NCBI GenBank assembly: GCA_949511925.1
Contig: CATEYX010000122.1
Span: 1-6,114 of the forward strand
Direction of reading: 5' to 3'
DNA: 6,114 nucleotides
Source of the DNA: Cryomorphaceae bacterium
GTDB taxonomy: Bacteria; Bacteroidota; Bacteroidia; Flavobacteriales; BACL11
In this document: piece after piece, positions 1 through 5,050 of the stretch
Layout of the letters: each line of letters opens with the position of its first letter
Numbering within the stretch: the stretch's first letter is position 1
Position numbers and translations under genes: made by a program
Notes under the pieces: generated by a model
Databases searched by the model: none
What the model was told of the DNA's origin: nothing
What the model saw: only the letters and a program-made list of their open reading frames with translations

Positions 1-287
1 TGGCAGGAATGACCTTAATGGATACTAGCTACACAACAACATCTTCAGATCCAGAGTGGGAGTTTGCAGATGTTGAGTTTACTGCTGATGGTCAAATGAT
101 AATGGAAGGAGAATCTATTCCATATTCCTATGCAGGTAATGTATTAACAATTACTGAAGATGGTGAAACAGAAACAAATACATGTACAGTTACAAGTACA
201 GAAATGGTAGTAATTCTAAATAATACTGAAGAGGAGAATGGCATGACTTCAACTTCTAATATTACATTAAATCATACTAGGCAATAA
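1..287 (+). CDS. Lipocalin-like domain protein, C-terminal fragment (5' end outside window)
   Basis: The reading frame is open at the left edge (first complete codon at position 3) and ends with TAA at 285-287, so this is the last ~94 residues of a longer protein. An ATG at 9 lies in frame, but nothing marks it as the true start. The fragment alternates short beta-strand-like stretches: a 'F-x-x-D/V-E-F-T-A-D-G-Q' strand, a 'Y-S-Y-A-G-N-V-L-T-I-T-E-D-G-E' strand, then 'V-T-S-T-E-M-V-V-I-L-N-N' and a closing strand ending in an Arg. This order (F-x-A-D-G, then G-N-x-L-T-I, then S-T-E-x-V/L) is typical of the small lipocalin-like beta-barrel domains found in secreted or lipid-anchored Bacteroidota proteins. 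The signal peptide would lie outside the window. Function and ligand are unknown. The assignment rests on pattern resemblance only. A strong terminator follows directly. Confidence 0.7.
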   Translation, partial: AGMTLMDTSYTTTSSDPEWEFADVEFTADGQMIMEGESIPYSYAGNVLTITEDGETETNTCTVTSTEMVVILNNTEEENGMTSTSNITLNHTRQ

Positions 288-315
288 AGTTTATATAAAA
301 CTAATAAAAAAATGT

Positions 316-350
316 AAAAAGGAATGTCATATGTATGACATTCCTTTTTT
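316..350 (+). terminator. Rho-independent terminator after the lipocalin-like gene
   Basis: There is a perfect 15-bp inverted repeat: AAAAAGGAATGTCAT (316-330) pairs with ATGACATTCCTTTTT (335-349) around a 4-base loop (ATGT). The U-tract is TTTTTT at 345-350. It starts 29 bases after the stop codon of the preceding gene. The A-run on the 5' arm means it could also work on the minus strand, but no minus-strand gene ends here. Confidence 0.9.
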
Positions 351-440
351 AAGTTATATAGTAATATGTTAAAAAAAATTATGGAAGTAGTATTCTAAAA
401 ATCGGTATTTTCTTCTAGTAATTCATTTGGATAAATTTAA

Positions 441-448
441 TATATTTA
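441..448 (+). promoter_or_regulatory. Possible -7 promoter box for the lipoprotein gene
   Basis: TATATTTA matches 7 of 8 positions of the Bacteroidota -7 consensus TAnnTTTG and lies 16 bases before the ATG at 465, giving a very short leader. The nearest TTTG (426-429) is only 11 bases upstream, too close for a standard -33 element, so the call is weak. The same arrangement (TTTGGA, then TAtnTTTAc, then CATCAA) appears before the gene at 4611. Confidence 0.35.
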
Positions 449-464
449 CATCAAAATTATCACT

Positions 465-1004
465 ATGAAAAAAACTATTTTATTATTAATCTTAGCGGTT
501 GTTATAAATTCATGTTCTGTTGAAGTATTAGTAGATGGATGTACAGATACATATGCAGAGAACTTTAATCCTAATGCAGATAGTGATAACGGAAGTTGTT
601 GGTATACCTGTAATGATCCTTATGCAGTTAATTATAACCTAGTTTTAAACAATTATTATTGTGAATATGAAGCTGATGTGGTGTTTTATGAAGATGTAGC
701 AGCAGCAGTACATTTTGATAATCTTGGTGTAGATTGGTTAGATGTATATGTCGGAAATGATTATGTTGGCACTCTTCAAGCAACATTAGGCTTTACTTAT
801 GTACCTGTTTGCTACCCTACTGACCCTGATGCAGTACACTTTACACTTGCTTGGGAAAACTCACAATCAAGTACATTTACATGGTCAGTAAGAGATGGTT
901 TTGGAACAATACATTATAGTGGAACTGATATTATTCTGGCAAATAACTGTCTACCAATGGAATTAACGTTTAAGAAAATTCAGGAATACAAAGAATCTAA
1001 ATAG
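465..1004 (+). CDS. Small cysteine-rich lipoprotein with GCTDxxAxNFNP repeats
   Basis: This is a 179-residue protein of unknown function, predicted to be lipid-anchored. Residues 1-16 form a signal peptide (KK, then a Leu/Ile/Val-rich core) ending in the lipobox-like I-N-S-C, with Cys17 as the lipidated residue. Residues 25-45 (GCTDTYAENFNPNADSD...GSC) are a clear copy of the Asp/Asn-rich, two-cysteine motif repeated in many Bacteroidota surface proteins. Residues 49-68 (CNDPYAVNYN...YCEY) are a second, degenerate copy, so C26/C45 and C49/C66 are likely disulfide pairs. The remainder (about 70-165) is rich in aromatic and beta-forming residues and carries another Cys pair (C116, C162). There is no obvious acidic lipoprotein-export signal (K-D/E-D/E type) directly after Cys17; the next residues are SVEVLVD, so surface exposure is uncertain. 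The 3' end overlaps the 3' end of lpxB by 8 bases. Confidence 0.85.
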   Translation: MKKTILLLILAVVINSCSVEVLVDGCTDTYAENFNPNADSDNGSCWYTCNDPYAVNYNLVLNNYYCEYEADVVFYEDVAAAVHFDNLGVDWLDVYVGNDYVGTLQATLGFTYVPVCYPTDPDAVHFTLAWENSQSSTFTWSVRDGFGTIHYSGTDIILANNCLPMELTFKKIQEYKESK

Positions 1005-2076
1005 ATTTTAATATAAACTGAGCTGCATTTTTTGAAGCTCCCTTTTTATTTAACAATTCAATTAATTTATCATAATCAGTTAAGATTTCCTTATTATCAT
1101 TCAACAGGATATCTAATTCCTCTTTTATACTATTTTTATTCAATTCTTTCTGAATAAGTTCTTTTACTACCAACTTATCCATTAGGATGTTCACTAAAGA
1201 TAAATACTTAATTTTAATCAGGTTTTTTGCTAAAAAATAAGTAAGCCAATTGGTTTTGTAACATACTACTTGTGGCACTTTAAACAATGTAGTCTCTAAA
1301 GTTGCAGTACCAGAAGTAACTAAAGCTGCAGTAGCATTTGAAAGTAAACCATATGTTTCATCAAATACTAGTTTTACATTATTTTCTTTCATAATAGACT
1401 GATAATATTGCTTGCTAAAAGTATTAGTTGCAGCAATAACAAACTGATGATTCGGATAAGTATTAACCACCGTTAACATTTTAGGCAATATGCTTTCTAT
1501 TTCCTGTTTTCTACTTCCTGGTAATAAAGCAATAATTGGCTTCTCAGTGCTATAAGAAAAACTAAAGTTTCCTTTGCCTATTTCATCCAATAAAGGATTA
1601 CCAACATAGGTTACTTTCATCCCATATTTCTGATAAAAATCTACTTCAAAAGGGAAAATAACCAAAAGCTCATCAACATACTTTTTTAATTTAGCAACCC
1701 TACTTTTATTCCATGCCCATACCTTTGGCGATATATAATAAAACACTTTTATTCCCTGCTCTTTGGCGAAACTAGCAATCTTCAAATTAAAACCAGGATA
1801 ATCAACTAAAATAAGCGCGTCAGGTTTATATTTTAAAATATCTTTCTTACAATAATTTAAATTTTTCTTTATAGCCCCTAAATTTTTCAAAACATCCAAA
1901 AGCCCCATGAAAGCAGTTTCTTTTATGTGCTTAGCTAACTCCACTCCTTGTGCTAGTAAGCGCTCTCCTCCCCAAGCTCTAAACTCTAATTCATTATTAC
2001 ATTTTTTAAATTCCTCTACCAAATTAGAAGCATGTAAATCTCCAGAGGGCTCACCAGTAATAATGTAAAATTTCAT
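997..2076 (-). CDS. lpxB: Lipid-A-disaccharide synthase LpxB
   Basis: This is a family GT19 glycosyltransferase of 359 residues, slightly shorter than the ~380 of E. coli LpxB. It joins UDP-2,3-diacylglucosamine to lipid X (2,3-diacylglucosamine 1-phosphate), giving the lipid A disaccharide at the inner face of the cytoplasmic membrane. Visible family motifs are GEPSGD (8-13), the WGGE loop (35-38), VDYPGFN (91-97; D92 matches the catalytic Asp region), YYISPKVWAW (113-122), FPFE (141-144), YVGNPLLD (157-164), LPGSRKQEI (185-193, with the conserved Arg189), SGTATLET (255-262) and NILMDKLVVKELIQ (N296 onwards). All key motifs are present, so it should be active. The ATG overlaps the TAA of the upstream membrane-protein gene by one base (TAATG), which implies coupled translation as the last gene of the surE operon. 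No terminator is visible after it; its end overlaps the convergent lipoprotein gene. Confidence 0.97.
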   Translation of the reverse strand: MKFYIITGEPSGDLHASNLVEEFKKCNNELEFRAWGGERLLAQGVELAKHIKETAFMGLLDVLKNLGAIKKNLNYCKKDILKYKPDALILVDYPGFNLKIASFAKEQGIKVFYYISPKVWAWNKSRVAKLKKYVDELLVIFPFEVDFYQKYGMKVTYVGNPLLDEIGKGNFSFSYSTEKPIIALLPGSRKQEIESILPKMLTVVNTYPNHQFVIAATNTFSKQYYQSIMKENNVKLVFDETYGLLSNATAALVTSGTATLETTLFKVPQVVCYKTNWLTYFLAKNLIKIKYLSLVNILMDKLVVKELIQKELNKNSIKEELDILLNDNKEILTDYDKLIELLNKKGASKNAAQFILKSI

Positions 2077-2357
2077 TAGGATAAAATTAAGATAAGTACT
2101 AAAATTGCATAAGCTATTGTAGCACCAAGTATCCCTCTAGCAACTTCATCACGGAACATTTTTATCTGCATGAAAAACAAAACTGTATTGGTTAAAAATA
2201 CACTCAAACTAATGTGATGCGTCATAGTTCCCATTCTATTAATGGTATCAATTGCTGTATCAAAATCAACCTCCAGATAAAAACCAACATAAATAATGAA
2301 TGCAGTAATTGGGGCAAAAACACCAATAGAAAAACCCTTAGCTACATCTCTATTCAT
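2076..2357 (-). CDS. Small three-helix membrane protein of unknown function in the surE-lpxB operon
   Basis: This is a 93-residue protein that I do not recognise as a named family. It has three hydrophobic segments at about residues 8-28 (FSIGVFAPITAFIIYVGFYL), 49-66 (ISLSVFLTNTVLFFMQIK) and 73-92 (ARGILGATIAYAILVLILIL). A polar, partly acidic stretch with Asp31, Asp33, Asp37, His47 and His48 lies between the first two, and the short charged loop MFRDEVARG lies between the last two. It is an inner-membrane protein by composition. Its ATG lies inside the 3' end of surE (8-base overlap) and its TAA shares a base with the ATG of lpxB, so it is almost certainly expressed and translated with both. 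From memory, Bacteroidota often carry a small membrane protein between these genes. A role in lipid A or envelope assembly is only a guess from position. Confidence 0.85.
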   Translation of the reverse strand: MNRDVAKGFSIGVFAPITAFIIYVGFYLEVDFDTAIDTINRMGTMTHHISLSVFLTNTVLFFMQIKMFRDEVARGILGATIAYAILVLILILS

Positions 2358-3129
2358 CTTTGGAAAATATTTTATTTAGCGATGGTAAAGAAGGATAAGC
2401 TGTAATATCAAATTGAACAGGAACAATAGACACATAATGGTTTGCTAAAGCCCACTCATCAGTATCTGTTCCTTTATCATAATTAACAAATTTACCAGTA
2501 AGCCAGTAATAAGTTCTACCTTTTGGATCAACCCTTTTTTCAAACTGTTCTTCCCAATTAGCACTAGCTTGCCTACATATCTTAATTCCTTTTATTGGCT
2601 GATTTTCTTTTATTTTAGGAATATTAACATTTAAACAAACACCTTTATCCATACCTTTATCTAATACTGATTGTGTTACTTTTCTTATGTATACTTCTGC
2701 TTCAGAAAAATTAGCATCATGAGCATAATCTAACAATGAAAAACCAATAGAGGGAATTCCCTCCAAAGCCCCCTCAACAGCTGCCGACATAGTACCTGAA
2801 TAAATAACATTGATTGATGAGTTAGAACCATGATTAATACCTGAAACACATAAATCAGGTTTTCTTTCTAACAACTGATTGACTGCTAATTTCACGCAAT
2901 CAACAGGAGTACCACTACATGCATATTCTTTTTGAGGTCCTTTATCAATTACAATCTTATCACATTTTAGAATCGAATCAATCGTAATGGCGTGCCCCAT
3001 TGCTGACTGAGGCCCATCAGGAGCAACAACAACAACATCACCAAAATCATTCATAATTCGAATTAAATTACGGATTCCTGAGGCTGATATACCATCATCA
3101 TTGGTTACTAAAATTAACGGTCGTTTCAT
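2350..3129 (-). CDS. surE: 5'/3'-nucleotidase SurE
   Basis: This is a 259-residue SurE-family, divalent-metal-dependent phosphatase that removes phosphate from nucleoside 5'- or 3'-monophosphates; some members also hydrolyse short polyphosphate. It is cytoplasmic. The family's signature features are in order: LVTNDDGI (7-14), with metal-binding Asp11 and Asp12; APDGPQSAMGHAIT (36-49), with Ser42 and Gly45-His46; CSGTPVDCVKLA (71-82); and the DLCVSGINHGSN loop (92-103) with Asn99, followed by the YSGTMSAAVEGALEGIPSIGFS segment. The length is normal (about 250-260). It is the first gene of a three-gene minus-strand operon with the small membrane protein and lpxB. ATG at 3127-3129 is the only sensible start, because the conserved motif begins within ten residues. 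A perfect TAATTTTG -7 box lies 19 bases upstream. Confidence 0.97.
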   Translation of the reverse strand: MKRPLILVTNDDGISASGIRNLIRIMNDFGDVVVVAPDGPQSAMGHAITIDSILKCDKIVIDKGPQKEYACSGTPVDCVKLAVNQLLERKPDLCVSGINHGSNSSINVIYSGTMSAAVEGALEGIPSIGFSLLDYAHDANFSEAEVYIRKVTQSVLDKGMDKGVCLNVNIPKIKENQPIKGIKICRQASANWEEQFEKRVDPKGRTYYWLTGKFVNYDKGTDTDEWALANHYVSIVPVQFDITAYPSLPSLNKIFSKDE

Positions 3130-3148
3130 TTTCTTAAGTTTTATGCAA

Positions 3149-3156
3149 CAAAATTA
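3149..3156 (-). promoter_or_regulatory. -7 promoter box of the surE-lpxB operon
   Basis: On the minus strand this reads TAATTTTG, a full match to the Bacteroidota -7 consensus TAnnTTTG. It places transcription start about 10-15 bases before the surE ATG, a short leader. No clear TTG -33 element is seen 17-23 bases further upstream, so recognition may rest mainly on the -7 box. Confidence 0.6.
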
Positions 3157-3164
3157 CTATATTA

Positions 3165-3200
3165 TTGTTGTATATTAAGGAGGAATTTTTCCTAATTTTG
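3165..3200 (+). promoter_or_regulatory. Promoter of the YugP-type peptidase gene (-33 TTG and -7 TAATTTTG)
   Basis: A TTGTTG hexamer (3165-3170) and a perfect TAATTTTG box (3193-3200) are separated by 22 bases, counting from the second TTG. This fits the Bacteroidota sigma factor consensus TTG-N17-23-TAnnTTTG. The expected start of transcription (about 3206-3210) is roughly ten bases before the ATG at 3219. The leader is A-rich (CAAAACAAAAAAACAACT) with no Shine-Dalgarno sequence, as is usual for this phylum. Confidence 0.7.
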
Positions 3201-3218
3201 CAAAACAAAAAAACAACT

Positions 3219-3896
3219 ATGATTTGGATAATAATGATTGCCTTTATGATTGCTGGAGGTATAGTAAGCTCAAGACTTAAAAAGAAAATAAAGAAATACA
3301 GTAAAATCCCTACCCTTTCAGGAATGAATGGTAAAGAAATAGCCGAAAGAATGTTGGCTGACAATCATATATATGATGTAAAAGTAATTTCAGTTCCTGG
3401 AAAACTAACTGACCATTATAACCCAATGGATAAAACAGTAAACCTAAGCCCTGATGTTTACCAAGGAAGACATGTTTCTGCAGCTGCTATAGCATCCCAT
3501 GAATGCGGGCATGCAGTTCAACATGCTACAGCATATTCATGGTTACAAATGCGCTCACAGATGGTTCCTATAGTTAACATGAGTAATAAGATGATGAGTA
3601 CAGTCTTTATTATTGGTCTAATAGGAGGGAGCTATATTGGCCTTGGATTTACTAATCTTCTGATGGTATTTATTGCCTTACAAGCTATTGTTACTGCTTT
3701 TACTTTAGTTACATTGCCTGTTGAATTTGATGCCAGCAGAAGAGCATTAGTTTGGTTGCGTTCTTCTGGTATAACAAGTGAACAAGAGCTAACTTACGCA
3801 AATGATGCATTAAAATGGGCAGCTAGCACTTATGTGGTTGCAGCATTAGCAGCTGCTACCTACCTACTATACTATGTTTCAATGTTAAAAGATTAA
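3219..3896 (+). CDS. YugP-family membrane zinc metallopeptidase
   Basis: This 225-residue membrane protein belongs to the YugP / Zn_peptidase_2 family of putative zinc metallopeptidases, whose substrates are unknown. Residues 1-18 form an N-terminal membrane segment, followed by the basic SSRLKKKIKKYSKIP stretch and the family's GMNGKEIAERML motif (35-46). The sequence LTDHYNPMDKTVNLSPDVY (63-81) is typical of the family. HECGH (94-98) is the HExxH zinc site with catalytic Glu95. Further hydrophobic segments lie at about 126-145, 147-167 and 203-221. VEFDAS (168-173) lies after the third segment, where the further zinc ligand (Glu169) is expected. The frame can be opened upstream to a TTG at 3165, but that TTG is the promoter's -33 element and the extra 18 residues have no family counterpart, so ATG 3219 is chosen. 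It is transcribed alone, divergently from surE, and ends in a terminator. Confidence 0.93.
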   Translation: MIWIIMIAFMIAGGIVSSRLKKKIKKYSKIPTLSGMNGKEIAERMLADNHIYDVKVISVPGKLTDHYNPMDKTVNLSPDVYQGRHVSAAAIASHECGHAVQHATAYSWLQMRSQMVPIVNMSNKMMSTVFIIGLIGGSYIGLGFTNLLMVFIALQAIVTAFTLVTLPVEFDASRRALVWLRSSGITSEQELTYANDALKWAASTYVVAALAAATYLLYYVSMLKD

Positions 3897-3918
3897 GCAA
3901 TAAAATACAAAGCATAAA

Positions 3919-3946
3919 AAAAGCCCTAACAAATGTTAGGGCTTTT
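3919..3946. terminator. Bidirectional hairpin terminator between convergent genes
   Basis: There is a perfect 12-bp stem: AAAAGCCCTAAC (3919-3930) pairs with GTTAGGGCTTTT (3935-3946) around an AAAT loop. On the plus strand it is followed by CCTTTT and ends the peptidase gene (stop at 3896). On the minus strand it is followed by a seven-base T-run (complement of 3916-3922) and ends the 74-residue gene, whose stop codon is at 3966-3968. Confidence 0.9.
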
Positions 3947-3965
3947 CCTTTTATAAAAAAAGAAA

Positions 3966-4190
3966 TTATTTCTTTTTAACAAATGGTAAACCTGTTCTAC
4001 TATTTTCTTTAACCATTTTACCGTCAGGTAAAGCGTCTAAACAAGTTACTGGATTTCCTTTTTTAGAAACAGTTAATTCTTCTTTAGCAAAGAAATAAAT
4101 TGTTTGTACATTTCCTGTTGATTTTAAAGTAACTTCTTGCTTGTGTAAGTAGTAAGTAGTACCTCTTTCGTTTGTGTGCTTATAAGCCAT
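3966..4190 (-). CDS. Conserved hypothetical 74-residue basic protein
   Basis: This is a small, soluble, Lys-rich protein with no signal peptide or membrane segment. It begins MAYKHTNERGTTYYLHKQEVTLK, continues with the core NVQTIYFFAKEEL (about residues 27-39), and ends with LPDGKMVKENSRTGLPFVKKK. I recall the pattern 'YYLH-x-x-E-V-T-L ... QTIYFF ... LP-x-G ... V-x-E-N-x-R-[TN]-G ... KK' from a widespread family of short uncharacterised proteins in Bacteroidota and other phyla; no function is known to me. The frame can be opened 20 residues further to a TTG at 4250, but family-like sequence starts at the ATG at 4188-4190. That ATG has ten consecutive A bases in the transcript at -3 to -12, the A-rich leader associated with good translation in Bacteroidota. 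It stands alone between a terminator and a gene-free region. Confidence 0.87.
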   Translation of the reverse strand: MAYKHTNERGTTYYLHKQEVTLKSTGNVQTIYFFAKEELTVSKKGNPVTCLDALPDGKMVKENSRTGLPFVKKK

Positions 4191-4224
4191 AGTTTTTTTT
4201 TTGGTTAATAAATTTTTACTGCGA

Positions 4225-4250
4225 CTAATATAGAAAAAAATATGATACAA
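4225..4250 (-). promoter_or_regulatory. Possible promoter of the 74-residue protein gene
   Basis: On the minus strand, TATATTAG (4232-4225) matches TAnnTTTG at 7 of 8 positions. A TTG (4250-4248) lies 15 bases upstream, slightly closer than the usual 17-23. The leader would be about 30 bases and includes the ten-A run before the ATG. Confidence 0.35.
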
Positions 4251-4260
4251 TTTGAATTTT

Positions 4261-4293
4261 ACTAGATAAGGCTAATATATATTGTTAATAACT
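4261..4293 (+). repeat. Direct repeat copy A (ACTAGATAAGG ... GTTAATAACT)
   Basis: The unit starts with ACTAGATAAGGCT, continues with a 10-base AT stretch (AATATATATT) and ends with GTTAATAACT. Copy C at 4452-4474 has the same two ends without the 10-base middle. GTTAATAAC is itself a 9-base palindrome around a central A. Confidence 0.55.
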
Positions 4294-4429
4294 ACAAAAT
4301 TTAAAACCAAATCAACTTTTAAAAATAACTTTACAAAACAAAATACCAATAAAAATACTATAATACACAAAGATCTATATATCAATAATTTACAACAAAA
4401 CTATCCTGTTATAAAATAATATATTCTCT

Positions 4430-4439
4430 ACTAGATAAG
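4430..4439 (+). repeat. Direct repeat copy B (ACTAGATAAG, half unit)
   Basis: This ten-base sequence is identical to the first half of copy A, without the GTTAATAACT half. It lies 22 bases (start to start) before copy C. Confidence 0.45.
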
Positions 4440-4451
4440 AGGGTTTTAATC

Positions 4452-4474
4452 ACTAGGTAAGGTCGTTAATAACT
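4452..4474 (+). repeat. Direct repeat copy C (ACTAGGTAAGG ... GTTAATAACT)
   Basis: ACTAGGTAAGGTC is followed directly by GTTAATAACT. Compared with copy A, 10 of the first 13 bases and all of the last 10 are the same, and 10 middle bases are missing. Copies A and C start 191 bases apart. Confidence 0.55.
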
Positions 4475-4584
4475 TACATTGCAATCTTATGAATTTAGTC
4501 TATATTATAGAGTAATTCTACTCAATCACATAATACTTAACCCTTTTAAAATGTGTTTTACTTCTGATTTAATTTGGAAATCAC

Positions 4585-4592
4585 TATTTTTA
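4585..4592 (+). promoter_or_regulatory. Possible -7 promoter box for the DUF4019-like gene
   Basis: TATTTTTA matches 7 of 8 positions of TAnnTTTG and lies 18 bases before the ATG at 4611, with an A-rich leader (CAATAAAATAAAA) between. TTTG at 4573-4576 is too close (8 bases) to be a normal -33 element, and no better one is seen. Confidence 0.35.
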
Positions 4593-4610
4593 CGCATCAA
4601 TAAAATAAAA

Positions 4611-5048
4611 ATGAAAAAATTAATTATAATGCTTATTTCAATAATAAGCATCTACTCAGCAAGTGCACAAAAATATACCGACCAATACATTAAAGATGCA
4701 AGTATAGTTGCAGAAAGTTGGTTAAGTAATATTAACAATAATCAATACGATAATGCATTTAAAATGCTCTCAAATGAAGTTAAGGTAAGGTATAAGCAAA
4801 AAACCTGGATAAACTTAATAAATGAACTGATGCTTGAATTTGGAGAATTAGAAAGCAGAAAAACAACAGAGAAAAAATTTCAAAGTGAAGTAGAAGGAAT
4901 GGAGGATGGCTTTTATGTTTTAATAGAGTATACATCTAGTTATACAAATACTATAGATCATAATGAACATATCCTTTTAAAACAAAATGATAAAATAAAA
5001 TGGGAAATAGTTGATTACAACTATGAATTCAAAAATAAAGAAAAATAA
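4611..5048 (+). CDS. Secreted DUF4019-like protein
   Basis: This is a 145-residue exported protein of unknown function. Residues 1-19 are a typical Bacteroidota signal peptide (MKK, an Ile/Leu/Ser core, then S-A-S-A before Gln20), with no lipobox Cys, so a soluble periplasmic or secreted product is expected. The mature part resembles DUF4019: AESWLSNINNNQYDNAFKMLS (34 onwards) matches the usual 'A-x-x-W-L-x-x-I-D-x-G-x-Y-x-x-x-W' opening. It is followed by the K-x-x-W-x-x-x-I/L helix, a 'FGELESRK' segment like the family's 'x-G-x-x-x-S-R', then 'GMEDGFYVLIEYTSSY' (P-x-G-x-Y-V-x-x-x-Y) and a final strand ending in 'KWEIVDYNYE'. The start at 4611 is chosen for the signal peptide; a 44-residue extension from TTG 4479 is rejected. 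It ends two bases before the stop of the convergent gene. Confidence 0.85.
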   Translation: MKKLIIMLISIISIYSASAQKYTDQYIKDASIVAESWLSNINNNQYDNAFKMLSNEVKVRYKQKTWINLINELMLEFGELESRKTTEKKFQSEVEGMEDGFYVLIEYTSSYTNTIDHNEHILLKQNDKIKWEIVDYNYEFKNKEK

Positions 5049-5050
5049 GA

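Larger units (their letters stand above)
4191..4610. other. Gene-free, very AT-rich intergenic region
   Basis: These 420 bases separate two divergently transcribed genes. I find no coding sequence with family-like character: the frame running from a TTG at 4479 into the next gene has no signal peptide at its start and is best read as leader DNA. The stretch contains the probable promoters at both ends and the three repeat copies described separately (4261-4474). No hairpin terminator, tRNA or obvious structured RNA was seen. It is long for an otherwise compact window. Confidence 0.7.

Noticed and set aside
1020..1047. Possible terminator (GAGCT ... AGCTC, then CCTTTTT) after the lipoprotein gene
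   Set aside because: The stem has only 5 bp with an 11-base loop, and it lies within lpxB codons. It is too weak to call.
2214..2405. 63-codon open frame on the plus strand
   Set aside because: It lies opposite the membrane-protein and surE coding sequences and has no recognisable features; it is a chance frame.
3178..3183. AGGAGG, a perfect Shine-Dalgarno-like sequence upstream of the peptidase gene
   Set aside because: It lies between the -33 and -7 promoter elements, 36 bases before the ATG, so it would not be in the transcript. Bacteroidota rarely use such sites.
3134..3364. 76-codon open frame on the minus strand
   Set aside because: It lies opposite the promoter and the first part of the peptidase gene. 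Its hydrophobic stretches mirror the complementary coding strand.
4191..4250. 20-residue N-terminal extension of the 74-residue protein from a TTG codon
   Set aside because: It runs through the ten-A leader and the probable promoter; the conserved sequence starts at the ATG at 4190.
4261..4474. Repeats as ends of an insertion sequence or miniature transposon
   Set aside because: The copies are in direct, not inverted, orientation. No terminal inverted repeats, target duplications or transposase remnants are visible between them.
4479..4610. 44-residue N-terminal extension of the DUF4019-like protein from a TTG codon
   Set aside because: The extension has no family resemblance and would bury a clean signal peptide starting at 4611.
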